Source: an uncultured Clostridia bacterium (GTDB lineage: Bacteria; Bacillota; Clostridia; Christensenellales; UBA1242). Taken from it: DNA of 36,034 nucleotides. The position numbers and the translations under genes were made by a program. A model generated the notes under the pieces. That model saw only the letters and a list, made by a program, of their open reading frames with translations. It was not told where the DNA came from and did not search any database. This document shows positions 16,443 to 24,457 of the stretch, piece by piece (the stretch's first letter is position 1; the number at the start of each line of letters is the position of its first letter). The stretch spans positions 1 through 36,034 of the forward strand of contig CANQDP010000010.1 of NCBI GenBank assembly GCA_947593585.1. Reading direction: 5' to 3'.

Positions 16443-16889
16443 ATGGATAAAGAAAAAAGGAATGTTAATTACAATATCTATGTGGAATCTAAAATTCCAA
16501 AAACAAAAGCGTGGCCTTCGCTTTTCAAAGCTTTTTTGGTGGGCGGGATAATTTGCGCAGTAGGTCAAGGTTTTTTTGATTTATATAGCCATTTGTTCCC
16601 TAATTTGGCAGAAAGTGAAGTTACAAGCTGCATGCTTATGTCAATTATATTTCTGACATGTTTTTTCACGGGAATTGGTATATATGATGTGGTTGGAGCG
16701 TGGGGCGGTGCTGGCTCAGTAATCCCAATCACAGGATTTTCAAACTCGATTTCTAGCCCCGCTATAGAATTTAAAAAAGAAGGGATAATCTATGGAATTT
16801 GCGTTAAAATGTTCACGATAGCCGGTCCGGTGATTGTGTGCGGGGTGGTTGGTTCAATAATTTGCGGTTTTATAGGATTGTTCATTTAG
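16443..16889 (+). CDS. spoVAC: Stage V sporulation protein SpoVAC
   Basis: This integral membrane protein of 148 residues is part of the channel that moves dipicolinic acid and calcium into the forespore and out at germination. It has several hydrophobic helices (about 27-48, 62-83, 115-148) and family-typical segments such as FLVGGIICAVGQ, GAWGGAGSVIPITGF and FKKEGIIYG. It is the first gene of a three-gene spoVAC-VAD-VAE unit, the usual minimal set in Clostridia. The ribosome binding site AGGAGAG is six bases before ATG. Expression would be expected from sigma G, but I could not identify a convincing box. Confidence 0.95.
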   Translation: MDKEKRNVNYNIYVESKIPKTKAWPSLFKAFLVGGIICAVGQGFFDLYSHLFPNLAESEVTSCMLMSIIFLTCFFTGIGIYDVVGAWGGAGSVIPITGFSNSISSPAIEFKKEGIIYGICVKMFTIAGPVIVCGVVGSIICGFIGLFI

Positions 16890-16899
16890 GGGTGAATTT

Positions 16900-17925
16900 A
16901 TGCAAACTATTAAATTTAAAAATAAACCATATTTATCAAATGGTTATAGCATCGTTGGACCATTAGAGGGCAAAGGTCCTTTGAAAGACTATTTTGATTA
17001 TATATTAAAGGATGACACCCTAAAAGAAAAAACTTTTGAAAAAAGTGAAAGAAAGTTATTGCAAGATATAATTGTGGGAGCAATAGATAAAGCGGGACTT
17101 AGAACGGGTGATATTGACTTCTTCTTTGGGGGAGATTTGCTCAATCAAATCGTTAGTTCTTCCTACACGGCAAGAGAATTAGAATTGCCTTTTATTGGGC
17201 TATATTCCGCTTGTGCCACAATGGCAGAAGCGCTGGCATTGGCTGGCATTTTTGTGGATAATGGCTTGGCAAAAAATGTGGTTGCGGGGACTTGCACTCA
17301 TTTTAGCAGTGCGGAAAGGCAATACCGTTTTCCGCTTGAATTAGGCAATCAGCGCCCACCAACTGCACAATGGACAATCACAGGCGGTGGTGCTAGCATT
17401 GTGTCAAACACACCAAGTAATGTACGTCTTGTGGCAGCAACTTTTGGAAGAGTTACCGATTTTGGAGTGTCGGATGTTAATAATATGGGTGCAGCTATGG
17501 CACCAGCAGCGTGCGACACAATTATTGAGCATCTTAAGAATATGGGGCGCTCGCCTAGGGATTATGACATGATTGCAACCGGCGATTTGGGTAAACTTGG
17601 CAGTGAGATATTTATTGACTTAATGGAACATGAAAAAATAGTGTTGGGCAAAAATTATTGCGATTGTGGTTGCATGATTTATGACAAAACTGAGCGTGTG
17701 TTTATGGGCGGCAGTGGGGCAGGTTGCAGCGCCAGCGTCTTTAACGGATATATTCTATCAAAACTAAAAAAAGGTGAGTTTAAAAGGGTGCTTTTGGTGT
17801 CAACCGGTGCACTAATGTCCACCACAACTTCTCAGCAAGGGGATACAATCCCTGGTATTGCGCACGCTGTTGAATTTGAATATGTGGACAAATCAACCGC
17901 AAAGAAGGAGGTAAAAGGTGATTAG
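16900..17925 (+). CDS. spoVAD: Stage V sporulation protein SpoVAD
   Basis: This protein of 341 residues has a thiolase-like fold and binds dipicolinic acid at the inner spore membrane. It shows the conserved family segments LGNQRPPTAQWTITG, GAAMAPAACDTI and GDLGKLGSE, and has no membrane helix. It starts 11 bases after spoVAC with a GGGGTG site, and overlaps spoVAE by eight bases. Confidence 0.95.
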   Translation: MQTIKFKNKPYLSNGYSIVGPLEGKGPLKDYFDYILKDDTLKEKTFEKSERKLLQDIIVGAIDKAGLRTGDIDFFFGGDLLNQIVSSSYTARELELPFIGLYSACATMAEALALAGIFVDNGLAKNVVAGTCTHFSSAERQYRFPLELGNQRPPTAQWTITGGGASIVSNTPSNVRLVAATFGRVTDFGVSDVNNMGAAMAPAACDTIIEHLKNMGRSPRDYDMIATGDLGKLGSEIFIDLMEHEKIVLGKNYCDCGCMIYDKTERVFMGGSGAGCSASVFNGYILSKLKKGEFKRVLLVSTGALMSTTTSQQGDTIPGIAHAVEFEYVDKSTAKKEVKGD

Positions 17926-18295
17926 CGTGTGGGATTATGTGATATCCTTTCTGGTTGGAGGATTTATTTGCTTCCTCGGGCAAATCTTGGTTATTCGCAC
18001 AAAAATAACAACTGCCCGCATATTGGTCTTGTTTTTGGTTATAGGCATGGTGCTAGAAGTGTTTAATATCTACGCTCCTTTTAAAGAATTCGCAAAAGCG
18101 GGGGCAAGTGTGCCAATTATCGGTTTTGGCGCGAGTTTGGCTCGTGGTGCAATTATGGCAGCGAAAGAATATGGCGTTATTGGGATATTTACAGGTGGAC
18201 TGACCGCAACTGCTGGCGGAATATCGATGGCAATCTTTGCATCATTCTTATTTGCACTGATTTTTAGCAGCAAAACAAAAAAAGGTGGGCACTGA
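17918..18295 (+). CDS. spoVAE: Stage V sporulation protein SpoVAE (SpoVAEb)
   Basis: This membrane protein of 125 residues is the third component of the dipicolinic acid channel. It is hydrophobic throughout, with the family segments FLVGGFICFLGQ, GASVPIIGFGASLARG and GGLTATAGGIS. Translation starts at GTG, supported by AAGGAGG about six bases upstream inside spoVAD, so the two are probably translationally coupled. Confidence 0.94.
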   Translation: MISVWDYVISFLVGGFICFLGQILVIRTKITTARILVLFLVIGMVLEVFNIYAPFKEFAKAGASVPIIGFGASLARGAIMAAKEYGVIGIFTGGLTATAGGISMAIFASFLFALIFSSKTKKGGH

Positions 18296-18356
18296 ATTAT
18301 CTTGTCGAATTTAGGCGTTTATTAATAATTTATATTAATATTTAATTTAATATAAT

Positions 18357-19007
18357 ATGAAGAAAAGATGGAGTAAAAGAAAAATTGGTTTTTTTGTTCT
18401 ATCTTTTTTATTGGTTTTTTTGGGTGTATGTTACTATGTTCGGGTGGTAAATCCGGTTATCAAAACATATTCTGCCGCTCAAACGCGTGCACTAACTGAG
18501 CAAGCGGTGAATTTAGCGGTCAGCAATGTTATCAATCGTTCAATCAATTATGATAGTTTGATAGACATAACTTATGATGCCAATGGCGACATGGCATCTT
18601 TTTCAGCAAATCAATATGAAATTAATAGCATAACGCGAGAGATTGTGAAGGAAGCGCAATTTTTGATGAATTCGCTTGGAGAAGATGGGCTTCCTATCAA
18701 CATTGGCACTTTCACAGGAATTCCATTTTTGCTTGGGCGCGGACCAATCATAAATCTTAAACTTGTGCCAATAGGCTCGGTAAGCGGAAACTTTGCGAGT
18801 GAGTTTAATTCGGTTGGAATAAATATGACAAGGCATACGCTTTTCTTATATGTGGACATCCATGTTAGCATAGTTATGCCAATTAAATCTTATGATGTGT
18901 TCACAACAAATCAGGTGTTGCTTGCCGAGAGCATAATTGTTGGCAAAGTGCCAGAAGTTTATCTAAATGGTGGCAGCTTGGGAGAATCTCTAGACCTTGT
19001 TCCTTAA
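18357..19007 (+). CDS. yunB: Sporulation protein YunB
   Basis: This protein of 216 residues has one N-terminal membrane helix (about 10-30) and an extracytoplasmic domain. It carries the YunB family pattern: the AVNLAVSNVINRSI segment, a central IPFLLGRGPIINLKLVPIGSV and a late VDIHVSIVMP segment. In B. subtilis yunB is expressed in the mother cell during sporulation, but its molecular role is not well defined. It is 61 bases after spoVAE, in an AT-rich gap with a TATAAT directly before ATG; I cannot assign its promoter with confidence. Confidence 0.9.
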   Translation: MKKRWSKRKIGFFVLSFLLVFLGVCYYVRVVNPVIKTYSAAQTRALTEQAVNLAVSNVINRSINYDSLIDITYDANGDMASFSANQYEINSITREIVKEAQFLMNSLGEDGLPINIGTFTGIPFLLGRGPIINLKLVPIGSVSGNFASEFNSVGINMTRHTLFLYVDIHVSIVMPIKSYDVFTTNQVLLAESIIVGKVPEVYLNGGSLGESLDLVP

Positions 19008-19013
19008 AAATAA

Positions 19014-19042
19014 TTGATTAAATCATTTCCTTATGCTATAAT
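19014..19042 (+). promoter_or_regulatory. Sigma-A promoter for a leaderless nifS-thiI transcript
   Basis: TTGATT (19014-19019), 17 bases, TATAAT (19037-19042). The ATG at 19049 is seven bases after the -10 box, with no ribosome binding site between. Confidence 0.8.
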
Positions 19043-19048
19043 AATTAA

Positions 19049-20155
19049 ATGATATATTTTGACAACGCGTCAACCACTAAAATATCTAAATCATCATTAG
19101 AAGCCTACAATCTTGCTAGTGAAAGTTTTTATAATCCTAGTGCATTATATGAGCAAGCGGCAGAAGCAAAAAAGGAAATCGAACAAGCCAGGCAATTTTT
19201 TCTAAACTATTTTAAAGCACCCAAAAACGCCACATTTTTATTCACCGGCTCAGCCACAGAGAGCAACAATGCGGTTTTGAATAGCCACATAACTCGAAAA
19301 GATAAAAAATATTTGATAAGTTCGGGCGAGCATAGTTCGGTTTATTCAACTGCAAAGCAGTTTAAAGATGCGGGATATAATGTCGTGTTTTTGCCACTCA
19401 AAAAGAATGGGGAAGTTGATATTGACGCGCTGAAAAATGAGTTGGACGAAAATGTTGCTTTTGTGTCCGTAATTCATGTGAGCAATGAAACGGGTGCGAT
19501 TAATGACATAGAAGAAATCACAAAGGTTATAAAAAATTTTAATAAAAACATCATTGTTCATAGCGATGGCGTGCAAGCTGTGGGCAAAATCAACATTGAT
19601 TTAAAAAGGTTGGGCGTGGATTACTACACCATATCTGCTCACAAAATACATGGTCCAAAGGGAATTGGCGGGTTATATATTGCTAACCCAAACAAATTTA
19701 AGCCTTTTATTTTAGGCGGTGGGCAAGAGATGGGTTTGCGCTCTGGCACGGAAAACCTGCCTGCAATTATGGGGTTTAAGACAGCATTGGGTGAAACGAA
19801 GCTAAAAGATTTTTCAAAACATAAAAAGGCGCTATTGGAGGAATTGAAAGGTGAATATATTTGTTTGTCTGGTGATAATTGTGTGGATAATATTATTTCA
19901 CTTGGCTTTAAAGGTGTGAGGGGTGAAACAATTCTACATATTCTAGAAGACCAAGGCTATTTGATTGGCACAGGTTCGGCTTGCAATAGCAAGGCTGGAG
20001 TTAATCGAGTGGTTAGTTTATTAGCACCAAAAGAATATGTTGAGGGTGCGGTTAGAATTAGTTTTGGTGAGGAAGTTGGCGTTGAAGATTGCAGAAATTT
20101 GGGAAGAGAACTCACTAAAGCGGTGAAACAATATAGGGAGAAAACAAGAAGATGA
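19049..20155 (+). CDS. Cysteine desulfurase (NifS/IscS-like) paired with ThiI
   Basis: This pyridoxal-phosphate enzyme of 368 residues takes sulfur from cysteine as a persulfide. The PLP-binding Lys199 is in SAHKIHGPKG, His95 is in SGEHSS, Asp173 is in HSDGVQ, and the sulfur-carrying Cys312 is in GSACNSK. The gene overlaps thiI by four bases (ATGA), so it is probably the dedicated sulfur donor for tRNA thiolation, as NifZ is for ThiI in B. subtilis. This partner matters because the ThiI here has no rhodanese domain to receive sulfur in the E. coli manner. Confidence 0.93.
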   Translation: MIYFDNASTTKISKSSLEAYNLASESFYNPSALYEQAAEAKKEIEQARQFFLNYFKAPKNATFLFTGSATESNNAVLNSHITRKDKKYLISSGEHSSVYSTAKQFKDAGYNVVFLPLKKNGEVDIDALKNELDENVAFVSVIHVSNETGAINDIEEITKVIKNFNKNIIVHSDGVQAVGKINIDLKRLGVDYYTISAHKIHGPKGIGGLYIANPNKFKPFILGGGQEMGLRSGTENLPAIMGFKTALGETKLKDFSKHKKALLEELKGEYICLSGDNCVDNIISLGFKGVRGETILHILEDQGYLIGTGSACNSKAGVNRVVSLLAPKEYVEGAVRISFGEEVGVEDCRNLGRELTKAVKQYREKTRR

Positions 20156-21294
20156 GTGAGGTCGTTTTAATTAGATTTAATGAAATACATCTAAAAGGCG
20201 GAAATAAAAAGTATTTCACTAAATTATTATTTAATAATATTAAGGACGCTTTAAACGGCATAGATTGCAAGGTGGAGAACATACAAAATAGGCTTCTTGT
20301 GCGTGATTATCAAGACGCAGACGAAGTTGTTTCTCGCTTAAAATGCGTGTTTGGAGTGCATTCTATTTCACTTGCAGAAGAAATTGAAACATCTGTTCAG
20401 GCAATCAAAGACTTTGTTGAAACTCTAAAAATTGACGGTAGTTTTAAGTGCGATGTGAATAGGGCGGAAAAGTCATTTCCTATAAAATCAAATGATTTTG
20501 CTGCCGATTTGGGCGAAATTGTGCTAAGGCATAACAGTAATTCTAAGGTTGACATTCATAATCCGCAGAACACTATTCATGTGGACATTCGCGAAAATGG
20601 AAAGACATACATTTTCAGCGAATTGATATATGCCTATTCAGGCTTGCCTTTGGGCGAATGCAGAGATGGTTTATTGCTATTAAGTGGTGGCATAGATAGC
20701 CCTGTGGCGGGATTTTGCATGGCAAAACGAGGGCTTAGGCAGGATATTCTGCACTTTGATAGTTTTCCATACACAAGCAAGCAAGCAAAAGAGAAAGTTA
20801 TAACTTTGGCAAGAAAGATAAAGCCATATATTGGTGCAAAATATATGTATGTGTGCAGCATGACGAAAATCCAAGAAGAATTTCATGTGAACTGCAAAAC
20901 AGAGTATGCAATTAACCTTTTAAGAAGAGCCATGATTAGAGTGGCGAACGCTTTATGCTATAAGTATAGATATAAAGCGATTGTTACGGGGGAGAGTTTG
21001 GGTCAGGTTGCTAGCCAGACGATAGAGAGCCTAACTAGCACCAACTCAGTGGCGGAGTTCCTAGTTCTGCGCCCGCTTATAAGTTTTAATAAGGACGAGA
21101 TTGTGAATGTCGCTAAAGAGATTGACACTTATGAAACGAGCATTCTGCCTTATGAAGATTGCTGCACAGTGTTCCTTCCTAGAAACCCGGTGATTAAGCC
21201 AACAATTGCCGAAGCCGAGAAAGAAGAAAGCAAAATTGACCTTAAACAAATGCTTGAGTTGGTTATAAACAACATTGAGGTGATTGAATTATAA
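20152..21294 (+). CDS. thiI: tRNA 4-thiouridine synthase ThiI
   Basis: This protein of 380 residues adenylates and thiolates U8 of tRNA, and in some organisms also serves thiamine synthesis. The order is an N-terminal ferredoxin-like domain and THUMP domain (about 1-165), then a PP-loop ATP pyrophosphatase domain with LLSGGIDSPVAGF (SGGIDS at 178-183). It ends near residue 380, so the C-terminal rhodanese domain of the E. coli enzyme is missing, as in most Firmicutes. It is coupled to the desulfurase gene by an ATGA overlap and followed by a strong terminator. Confidence 0.94.
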   Translation: MSEVVLIRFNEIHLKGGNKKYFTKLLFNNIKDALNGIDCKVENIQNRLLVRDYQDADEVVSRLKCVFGVHSISLAEEIETSVQAIKDFVETLKIDGSFKCDVNRAEKSFPIKSNDFAADLGEIVLRHNSNSKVDIHNPQNTIHVDIRENGKTYIFSELIYAYSGLPLGECRDGLLLLSGGIDSPVAGFCMAKRGLRQDILHFDSFPYTSKQAKEKVITLARKIKPYIGAKYMYVCSMTKIQEEFHVNCKTEYAINLLRRAMIRVANALCYKYRYKAIVTGESLGQVASQTIESLTSTNSVAEFLVLRPLISFNKDEIVNVAKEIDTYETSILPYEDCCTVFLPRNPVIKPTIAEAEKEESKIDLKQMLELVINNIEVIEL

Positions 21295-21300
21295 ATCAAC

Positions 21301-21338
21301 ATATAGTGTGTTTCATCGTTTTAACACACTATATTTTT
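21301..21338 (+). terminator. Terminator after thiI
   Basis: A perfect 12-base-pair stem (ATATAGTGTGTT with AACACACTATAT) with a ten-base loop is followed by TTTT. Confidence 0.9.
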
Positions 21339-21385
21339 ATATGCCAAAAACTAGTTAAAAAAATTATTTTAATTTCCTAGAACGG

Positions 21386-21414
21386 TTGACTATTTTTTTA
21401 ATTTAAGATATAAT
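21386..21414 (+). promoter_or_regulatory. rny promoter
   Basis: TTGACT (21386-21391), 17 bases, TATAAT (21409-21414): a near-consensus sigma-A promoter with a leader of about 50 bases. Confidence 0.88.
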
Positions 21415-21471
21415 CTTAATGTTGATAATATCGTGGGGGAAAATAGTTATCAACAAGAAAGGTAGGTAAAC

Positions 21472-23088
21472 ATGAACATAACAAATGTAAGTTTGCTATG
21501 TAGTGTGAGCATAACATTAACCATTGTTTTATCTATTATTATGCTAGCAGTAGGCGTGGTTGCCGGTGTTGGGACTTATGCCACTGTGGTTTATAAAAAG
21601 GCAAAATCAGGAAAGGTTAAAGCGGATAAAATTGTAGAAGATGCTTACACTCAAGCAGAACAAATTAAGAAAGAGGCTGAAAAAATTAAAAATGAGCAAA
21701 TGGCTCAAACAAACAACGAAATCAGCATTTTGAAGCAAACTTTCGAGCAAGAAAACAAAGAAAGAAGGGAAGAAACCAAAAGAAGCGAAGAGCGTTTGTA
21801 TGCGCGAGAAGAGTTGCTAAACAAGAGAGAGGCTTCTCTTGAAAAGAAAACTGAGGAGTTAGAAGCCTCTAAGCAAAGGGTGCAAAATCAAATTTTGGCT
21901 CTTGAGTCAAAAGAAAATGCGCTCGATGAGATGCAAGAAAGCATTGCAAAAGAACTTGAAAAAGTCAGCAATATGACTAAAGAAGAGGCTAGGCAGGTGA
22001 TTATTGACCGTTATGCTGAAGAGGCTAAGGTCGAAGCGGTAAAGATTGCCAAAGATATTGAAGATAGGGCAAAAGACGAAGCCGAAAAGAAGGCAAAAAA
22101 CATAATCACCTTAGCAATTCAAAAGTGTGCAGTGGATAACACGAGCGAAGTTACCACTAGCGTTGTAACGCTGCCAAGCGAAGAAATGAAAGGGCGCATT
22201 ATTGGAAGAGAAGGTCGAAATATTAGAGCATTAGAGGCTGCAACGGGGGTTGATTTCATAGTTGATGACACTCCTGAAGCAATCACACTTTCAGGTTTTG
22301 ACCCTGTTAGGAGAGAAGTGGCTCGAATTGCCCTTGAAAAACTCATTTTAGACGGACGAATTCACCCAACCAGAATTGAAGAATTGGTTCAAAAGGCTCA
22401 AAAAGATGTGGAGGAGAGCATTAAAGAAGCGGGCGAAAATGCTTGTTTTGATGCGGACATCCACAACATTCACCCAGAAATTGTCAAAGTCTTGGGCAGG
22501 TTGAAGTATAGGACAAGTTATGGTCAGAATGTGTTAAATCACTCTTTAGAGGTATCTTATATTGCGGGGATGTTGGCTGCAGAGATTGGTGCAAACGAAA
22601 AAGTTGCACGCAGAGCCGGGCTATTGCACGATTTAGGCAAAGCTGTTGACCATGAAGTGGAAGGCACTCACGTCTCAATTGGTGTGGAACTCGCAAGAAA
22701 ATATAAGGAAAGCGAAGCGGTTATTCACTGCATAGAGGCACACCACAACGATGTTGAGCCAAAAACACTAGAAGCAGTTATCGTTCAGGCGGCTGATGCA
22801 ATATCTAGTGCGCGTCCGGGGGCAAGGCGAGAGTCTATCGAAAACTATATTAAGCGCTTGCAAGACCTTGAAAATATTGCGAACTCGTTTAAAGGTGTTG
22901 ACAAAACTTATGCAATTCAGGCAGGACGAGAGATAAGGGTTATGGTTAAGCCAGAGCAAATCAGCGATGATGAAGCACAGGTTTTGGCTCACGACATTGC
23001 AAAAGAAATTGAAGCGAAACTCGAATATCCTGGTCATATTAAGGTTAATGTTATCAGGGAATCACGCTTTACAGACACAGCAAAATAA
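21472..23088 (+). CDS. rny: Ribonuclease Y
   Basis: This membrane-anchored endoribonuclease of 538 residues starts bulk mRNA decay in many Firmicutes. One membrane helix lies at about 12-40, followed by a long charged coiled coil (about 50-200), a KH RNA-binding domain ([22 protein letters not shown] from about 240), and an HD domain whose metal-binding His-Asp is in [12 protein letters not shown] at about 384-395. Length and order match the family. The ribosome binding site is AAAGGTAGG, eight or nine bases before ATG. It is transcribed alone and terminated directly after the stop. Confidence 0.96.
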   Translation: MNITNVSLLCSVSITLTIVLSIIMLAVGVVAGVGTYATVVYKKAKSGKVKADKIVEDAYTQAEQIKKEAEKIKNEQMAQTNNEISILKQTFEQENKERREETKRSEERLYAREELLNKREASLEKKTEELEASKQRVQNQILALESKENALDEMQESIAKELEKVSNMTKEEARQVIIDRYAEEAKVEAVKIAKDIEDRAKDEAEKKAKNIITLAIQKCAVDNTSEVTTSVVTLPSEEMKGRIIGREGRNIRALEAATGVDFIVDDTPEAITLSGFDPVRREVARIALEKLILDGRIHPTRIEELVQKAQKDVEESIKEAGENACFDADIHNIHPEIVKVLGRLKYRTSYGQNVLNHSLEVSYIAGMLAAEIGANEKVARRAGLLHDLGKAVDHEVEGTHVSIGVELARKYKESEAVIHCIEAHHNDVEPKTLEAVIVQAADAISSARPGARRESIENYIKRLQDLENIANSFKGVDKTYAIQAGREIRVMVKPEQISDDEAQVLAHDIAKEIEAKLEYPGHIKVNVIRESRFTDTAK

Positions 23089-23093
23089 AAAAG

Positions 23094-23117
23094 GAGTTGC
23101 TTTAGCAACTCTTTTTT
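23094..23117. terminator. Bidirectional terminator between rny and the next gene
   Basis: GAGTTGC/GCAACTC with loop TTTA, an A run before and T6 after, between converging genes. Confidence 0.9.
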
Positions 23118-23124
23118 ATATGTA

Positions 23125-23574
23125 CTAAATTTTAAACTCACAAATAATAGGGTTTTTTTTATTTAATGATTGAGTTAAATCAATTTCATCAGATTGATAT
23201 TTGCCTCCAGTTCTATAGGTGAAAGAATATTTTTTTGTGGCCAATACTATTGTAAAATTTTTAACCTTAATGCCGGTTGTTTTCTTAATGAATTTTGTAA
23301 TTAATTGCTCATCAATACATTTTTCGCCTTTTAAGAGCATTAATGACCTAATAGCATTCTTAATTGCAAATATTTGTTCAGCTGTTAAATTAATTTCCGT
23401 TTCGTATCTGCCTTGCAAATGATAATTTGCTGTTACATTACTTCCAACTTCTTTCAAATCTATACGCTCAGGTCTTTTGATGGTTTCGGGGTTTAAATTT
23501 CCATATTGTTTTAAAGTTATATCTTCTATTGTTATTTCATATCTATCTACACTTTCAAAAAAACGATAGTCCAT
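23125..23574 (-). CDS. Hypothetical protein, 149 residues
   Basis: I do not recognise this soluble protein. It has no signal peptide or membrane helix and alternates beta-strand-like and charged segments, with two similar-looking beta-rich halves (YEITIEDITLKQYGNL and FTIVLATKKYSFTYRTGG). The start is well supported by AAAGGAGG about six bases before ATG. It converges on rny and is followed by the shared terminator. The intact frame, good binding site and normal composition argue for a real gene; no role can be inferred from its neighbours. Confidence 0.75.
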   Translation of the reverse strand: MDYRFFESVDRYEITIEDITLKQYGNLNPETIKRPERIDLKEVGSNVTANYHLQGRYETEINLTAEQIFAIKNAIRSLMLLKGEKCIDEQLITKFIKKTTGIKVKNFTIVLATKKYSFTYRTGGKYQSDEIDLTQSLNKKNPIICEFKI

Positions 23575-23658
23575 TTATTTCCTCCTTTTTTAGTGTATCA
23601 TAAAATAATTAATTTGTCAATATCTTTATCAACTTGCATAAAAATTCTTTTGTAATAG

Positions 23659-23687
23659 TTGACAAATGTTATAAATTGATTTACAAT
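23659..23687 (+). promoter_or_regulatory. Promoter of tRNA-Trp
   Basis: TTGACA (23659-23664), 17 bases, TACAAT (23682-23687), ten bases before the tRNA. Confidence 0.85.
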
Positions 23688-23697
23688 ACAAACGCAT

Positions 23698-23772
23698 AGG
23701 GGAGTGGCTCAATGGTAGAGTAGCGGTCTCCAAAACCGTAGGTTGCGTGTTCGAATCGCGTCTCCCCTGCCA
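23698..23772 (+). tRNA. tRNA-Trp (anticodon CCA)
   Basis: Acceptor stem AGGGGAG/CTCCCCT, anticodon loop CTCCAAA with CCA in GCGGT/ACCGT context, T loop GTTCGAATC, encoded CCA end. Confidence 0.95.
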
Positions 23773-23796
23773 AAAAGCGGAGTGTCGCTTTTTTTT
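23772..23796. terminator. Terminator after tRNA-Trp, possibly bidirectional
   Basis: AAAAAGCG/CGCTTTTT with a six-base loop, then a longer T run. The A run before the stem could also end transcripts from the minus strand. Confidence 0.85.
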
Positions 23797-23850
23797 ATTT
23801 ATCTATCCGCTTGTAGAGAAGGGGAGATAGGCCGATATGTGAAGTCTTAT

Positions 23851-23949
23851 AAAAAAAGATAGCCACTAGGCGGAAGTCATTAGCTCCACGGGACTATCAC
23901 GAATTACTTTTCGGACAATAAGCCTATTGGAACGCTCCAACATCATTCT
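23851..23949 (-). ncRNA. Putative minus-strand small RNA
   Basis: A strong promoter on the minus strand should start a transcript near 23949. No open frame of useful size follows. The RNA would begin with a hairpin (TTGGA/TCCAA around GCGT), then TAGGC/GCCTA and GATAG/CTATC pairings, and reach T7 at 23857-23851, giving about 100 nt. Read-through to the tRNA-Trp terminator would give about 175 nt. I compared it from memory with 6S, SRP, tmRNA and RNase P signatures and saw no match. Confidence 0.45.
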
Positions 23950-23955
23950 ATTTAT

Positions 23956-23984
23956 ATAATATCACAAAAAATCTTGGTCGTCAA
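23956..23984 (-). promoter_or_regulatory. Sigma-A promoter on the minus strand
   Basis: On the minus strand TTGACG (23984-23979), 17 bases, TATTAT (23961-23956). It points into a region with no gene. Confidence 0.7.
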
Positions 23985-24343
23985 CAGTTTTAAAAAAGTT
24001 GAAGAAGAGGATAGGTTTTAAGAGTTTACAACAAATAAATTATTTTGCGCAAAGATAGATAGGGTTAAAATATCATAAAGTTTTTGCGCAAAGATAATAA
24101 AGGGACAGGGTTTGGGTAGTTAAAACGCGCTTTAATACTTTTCGGCGTGGGGTAGGAAAGTGGGTTTGGCTGAGATATGCCAATTCAACGTCTGATGGAA
24201 GCACTCACTAGACATGAGGGCGCTTTTACAGGTCTTGCGGTTTGAGAAGGTGTCCGGTCTGTATTGAGCAGATGAACGGGTGAGGGGCGCTTATCAACCC
24301 CTTATGATGCCCATATGCATGCCTTAGGGCGGGGAAAAGTCTA
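23985..24343. other. Gene-free left flank of the prophage array
   Basis: No convincing gene. Two copies of the motif TTTTGCGCAAAGATA lie at 24043-24057 and 24082-24096. From about 24110 the DNA is richer in G and C than its surroundings, with several potential hairpins. A plus-strand frame interrupted by two stops (from 24179) ends in ALGRGKVYVDN followed by stop, similar to the C-terminus of phage VP4 (ALKRGMRFVDN); it may be a VP4 relic. Confidence 0.5.
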
Positions 24344-24402
24344 TGTGGATAACTAAAGGGTAGTGCACAGAGTTTTACATATATCTTTGCGCAAAAGCCT
24401 TC
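24344..24402 (+). repeat. Left attachment repeat (attL), 59 bp
   Basis: It starts TGTGGATAACTAAAGGG and ends CAAAAGCCTTC; identical copies are at 29515-29573 and 34688-34746. On the complementary strand GATATATGTAAAAC resembles the XerD half of Firmicute dif (TTATGTAAACT), but the XerC half is not recognisable. The first bases (GTGGATAACTAA) encode the end of VP4 (V-D-N-stop) in the other two copies. Confidence 0.85.
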
Positions 24403-24430
24403 ATTTTTGACACAGTTAAGAGACCAAAAA

Positions 24431-24457
24431 AATAGTGCAGAGATGCATTATTTTTTT
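24431..24457 (+). terminator. Phage terminator at the left end of copy 1
   Basis: AATAGTGCA/TGCATTATT with loop GAGA and a T run. It overlaps the repressor stop codon on the other strand. Copy 2 has a different sequence with the same pairing. In the circular phage genome it would lie just after VP4 and end the capsid operon transcript. Confidence 0.8.

Noticed and set aside
21372..21391. dif-like left half (TTTCCTAGAAC) upstream of rny
   Set aside because: It resembles the XerC half of Bacillus dif, but no XerD half follows at the right spacing and the bases lie next to the rny promoter.
24165..24230. TPP-riboswitch-like stretch (GGCTGAGATATGCC...CTGATGG)
   Set aside because: Only fragments resemble the thi box; the ACCC and GAACCTGAT blocks are missing and no thiamine gene follows.
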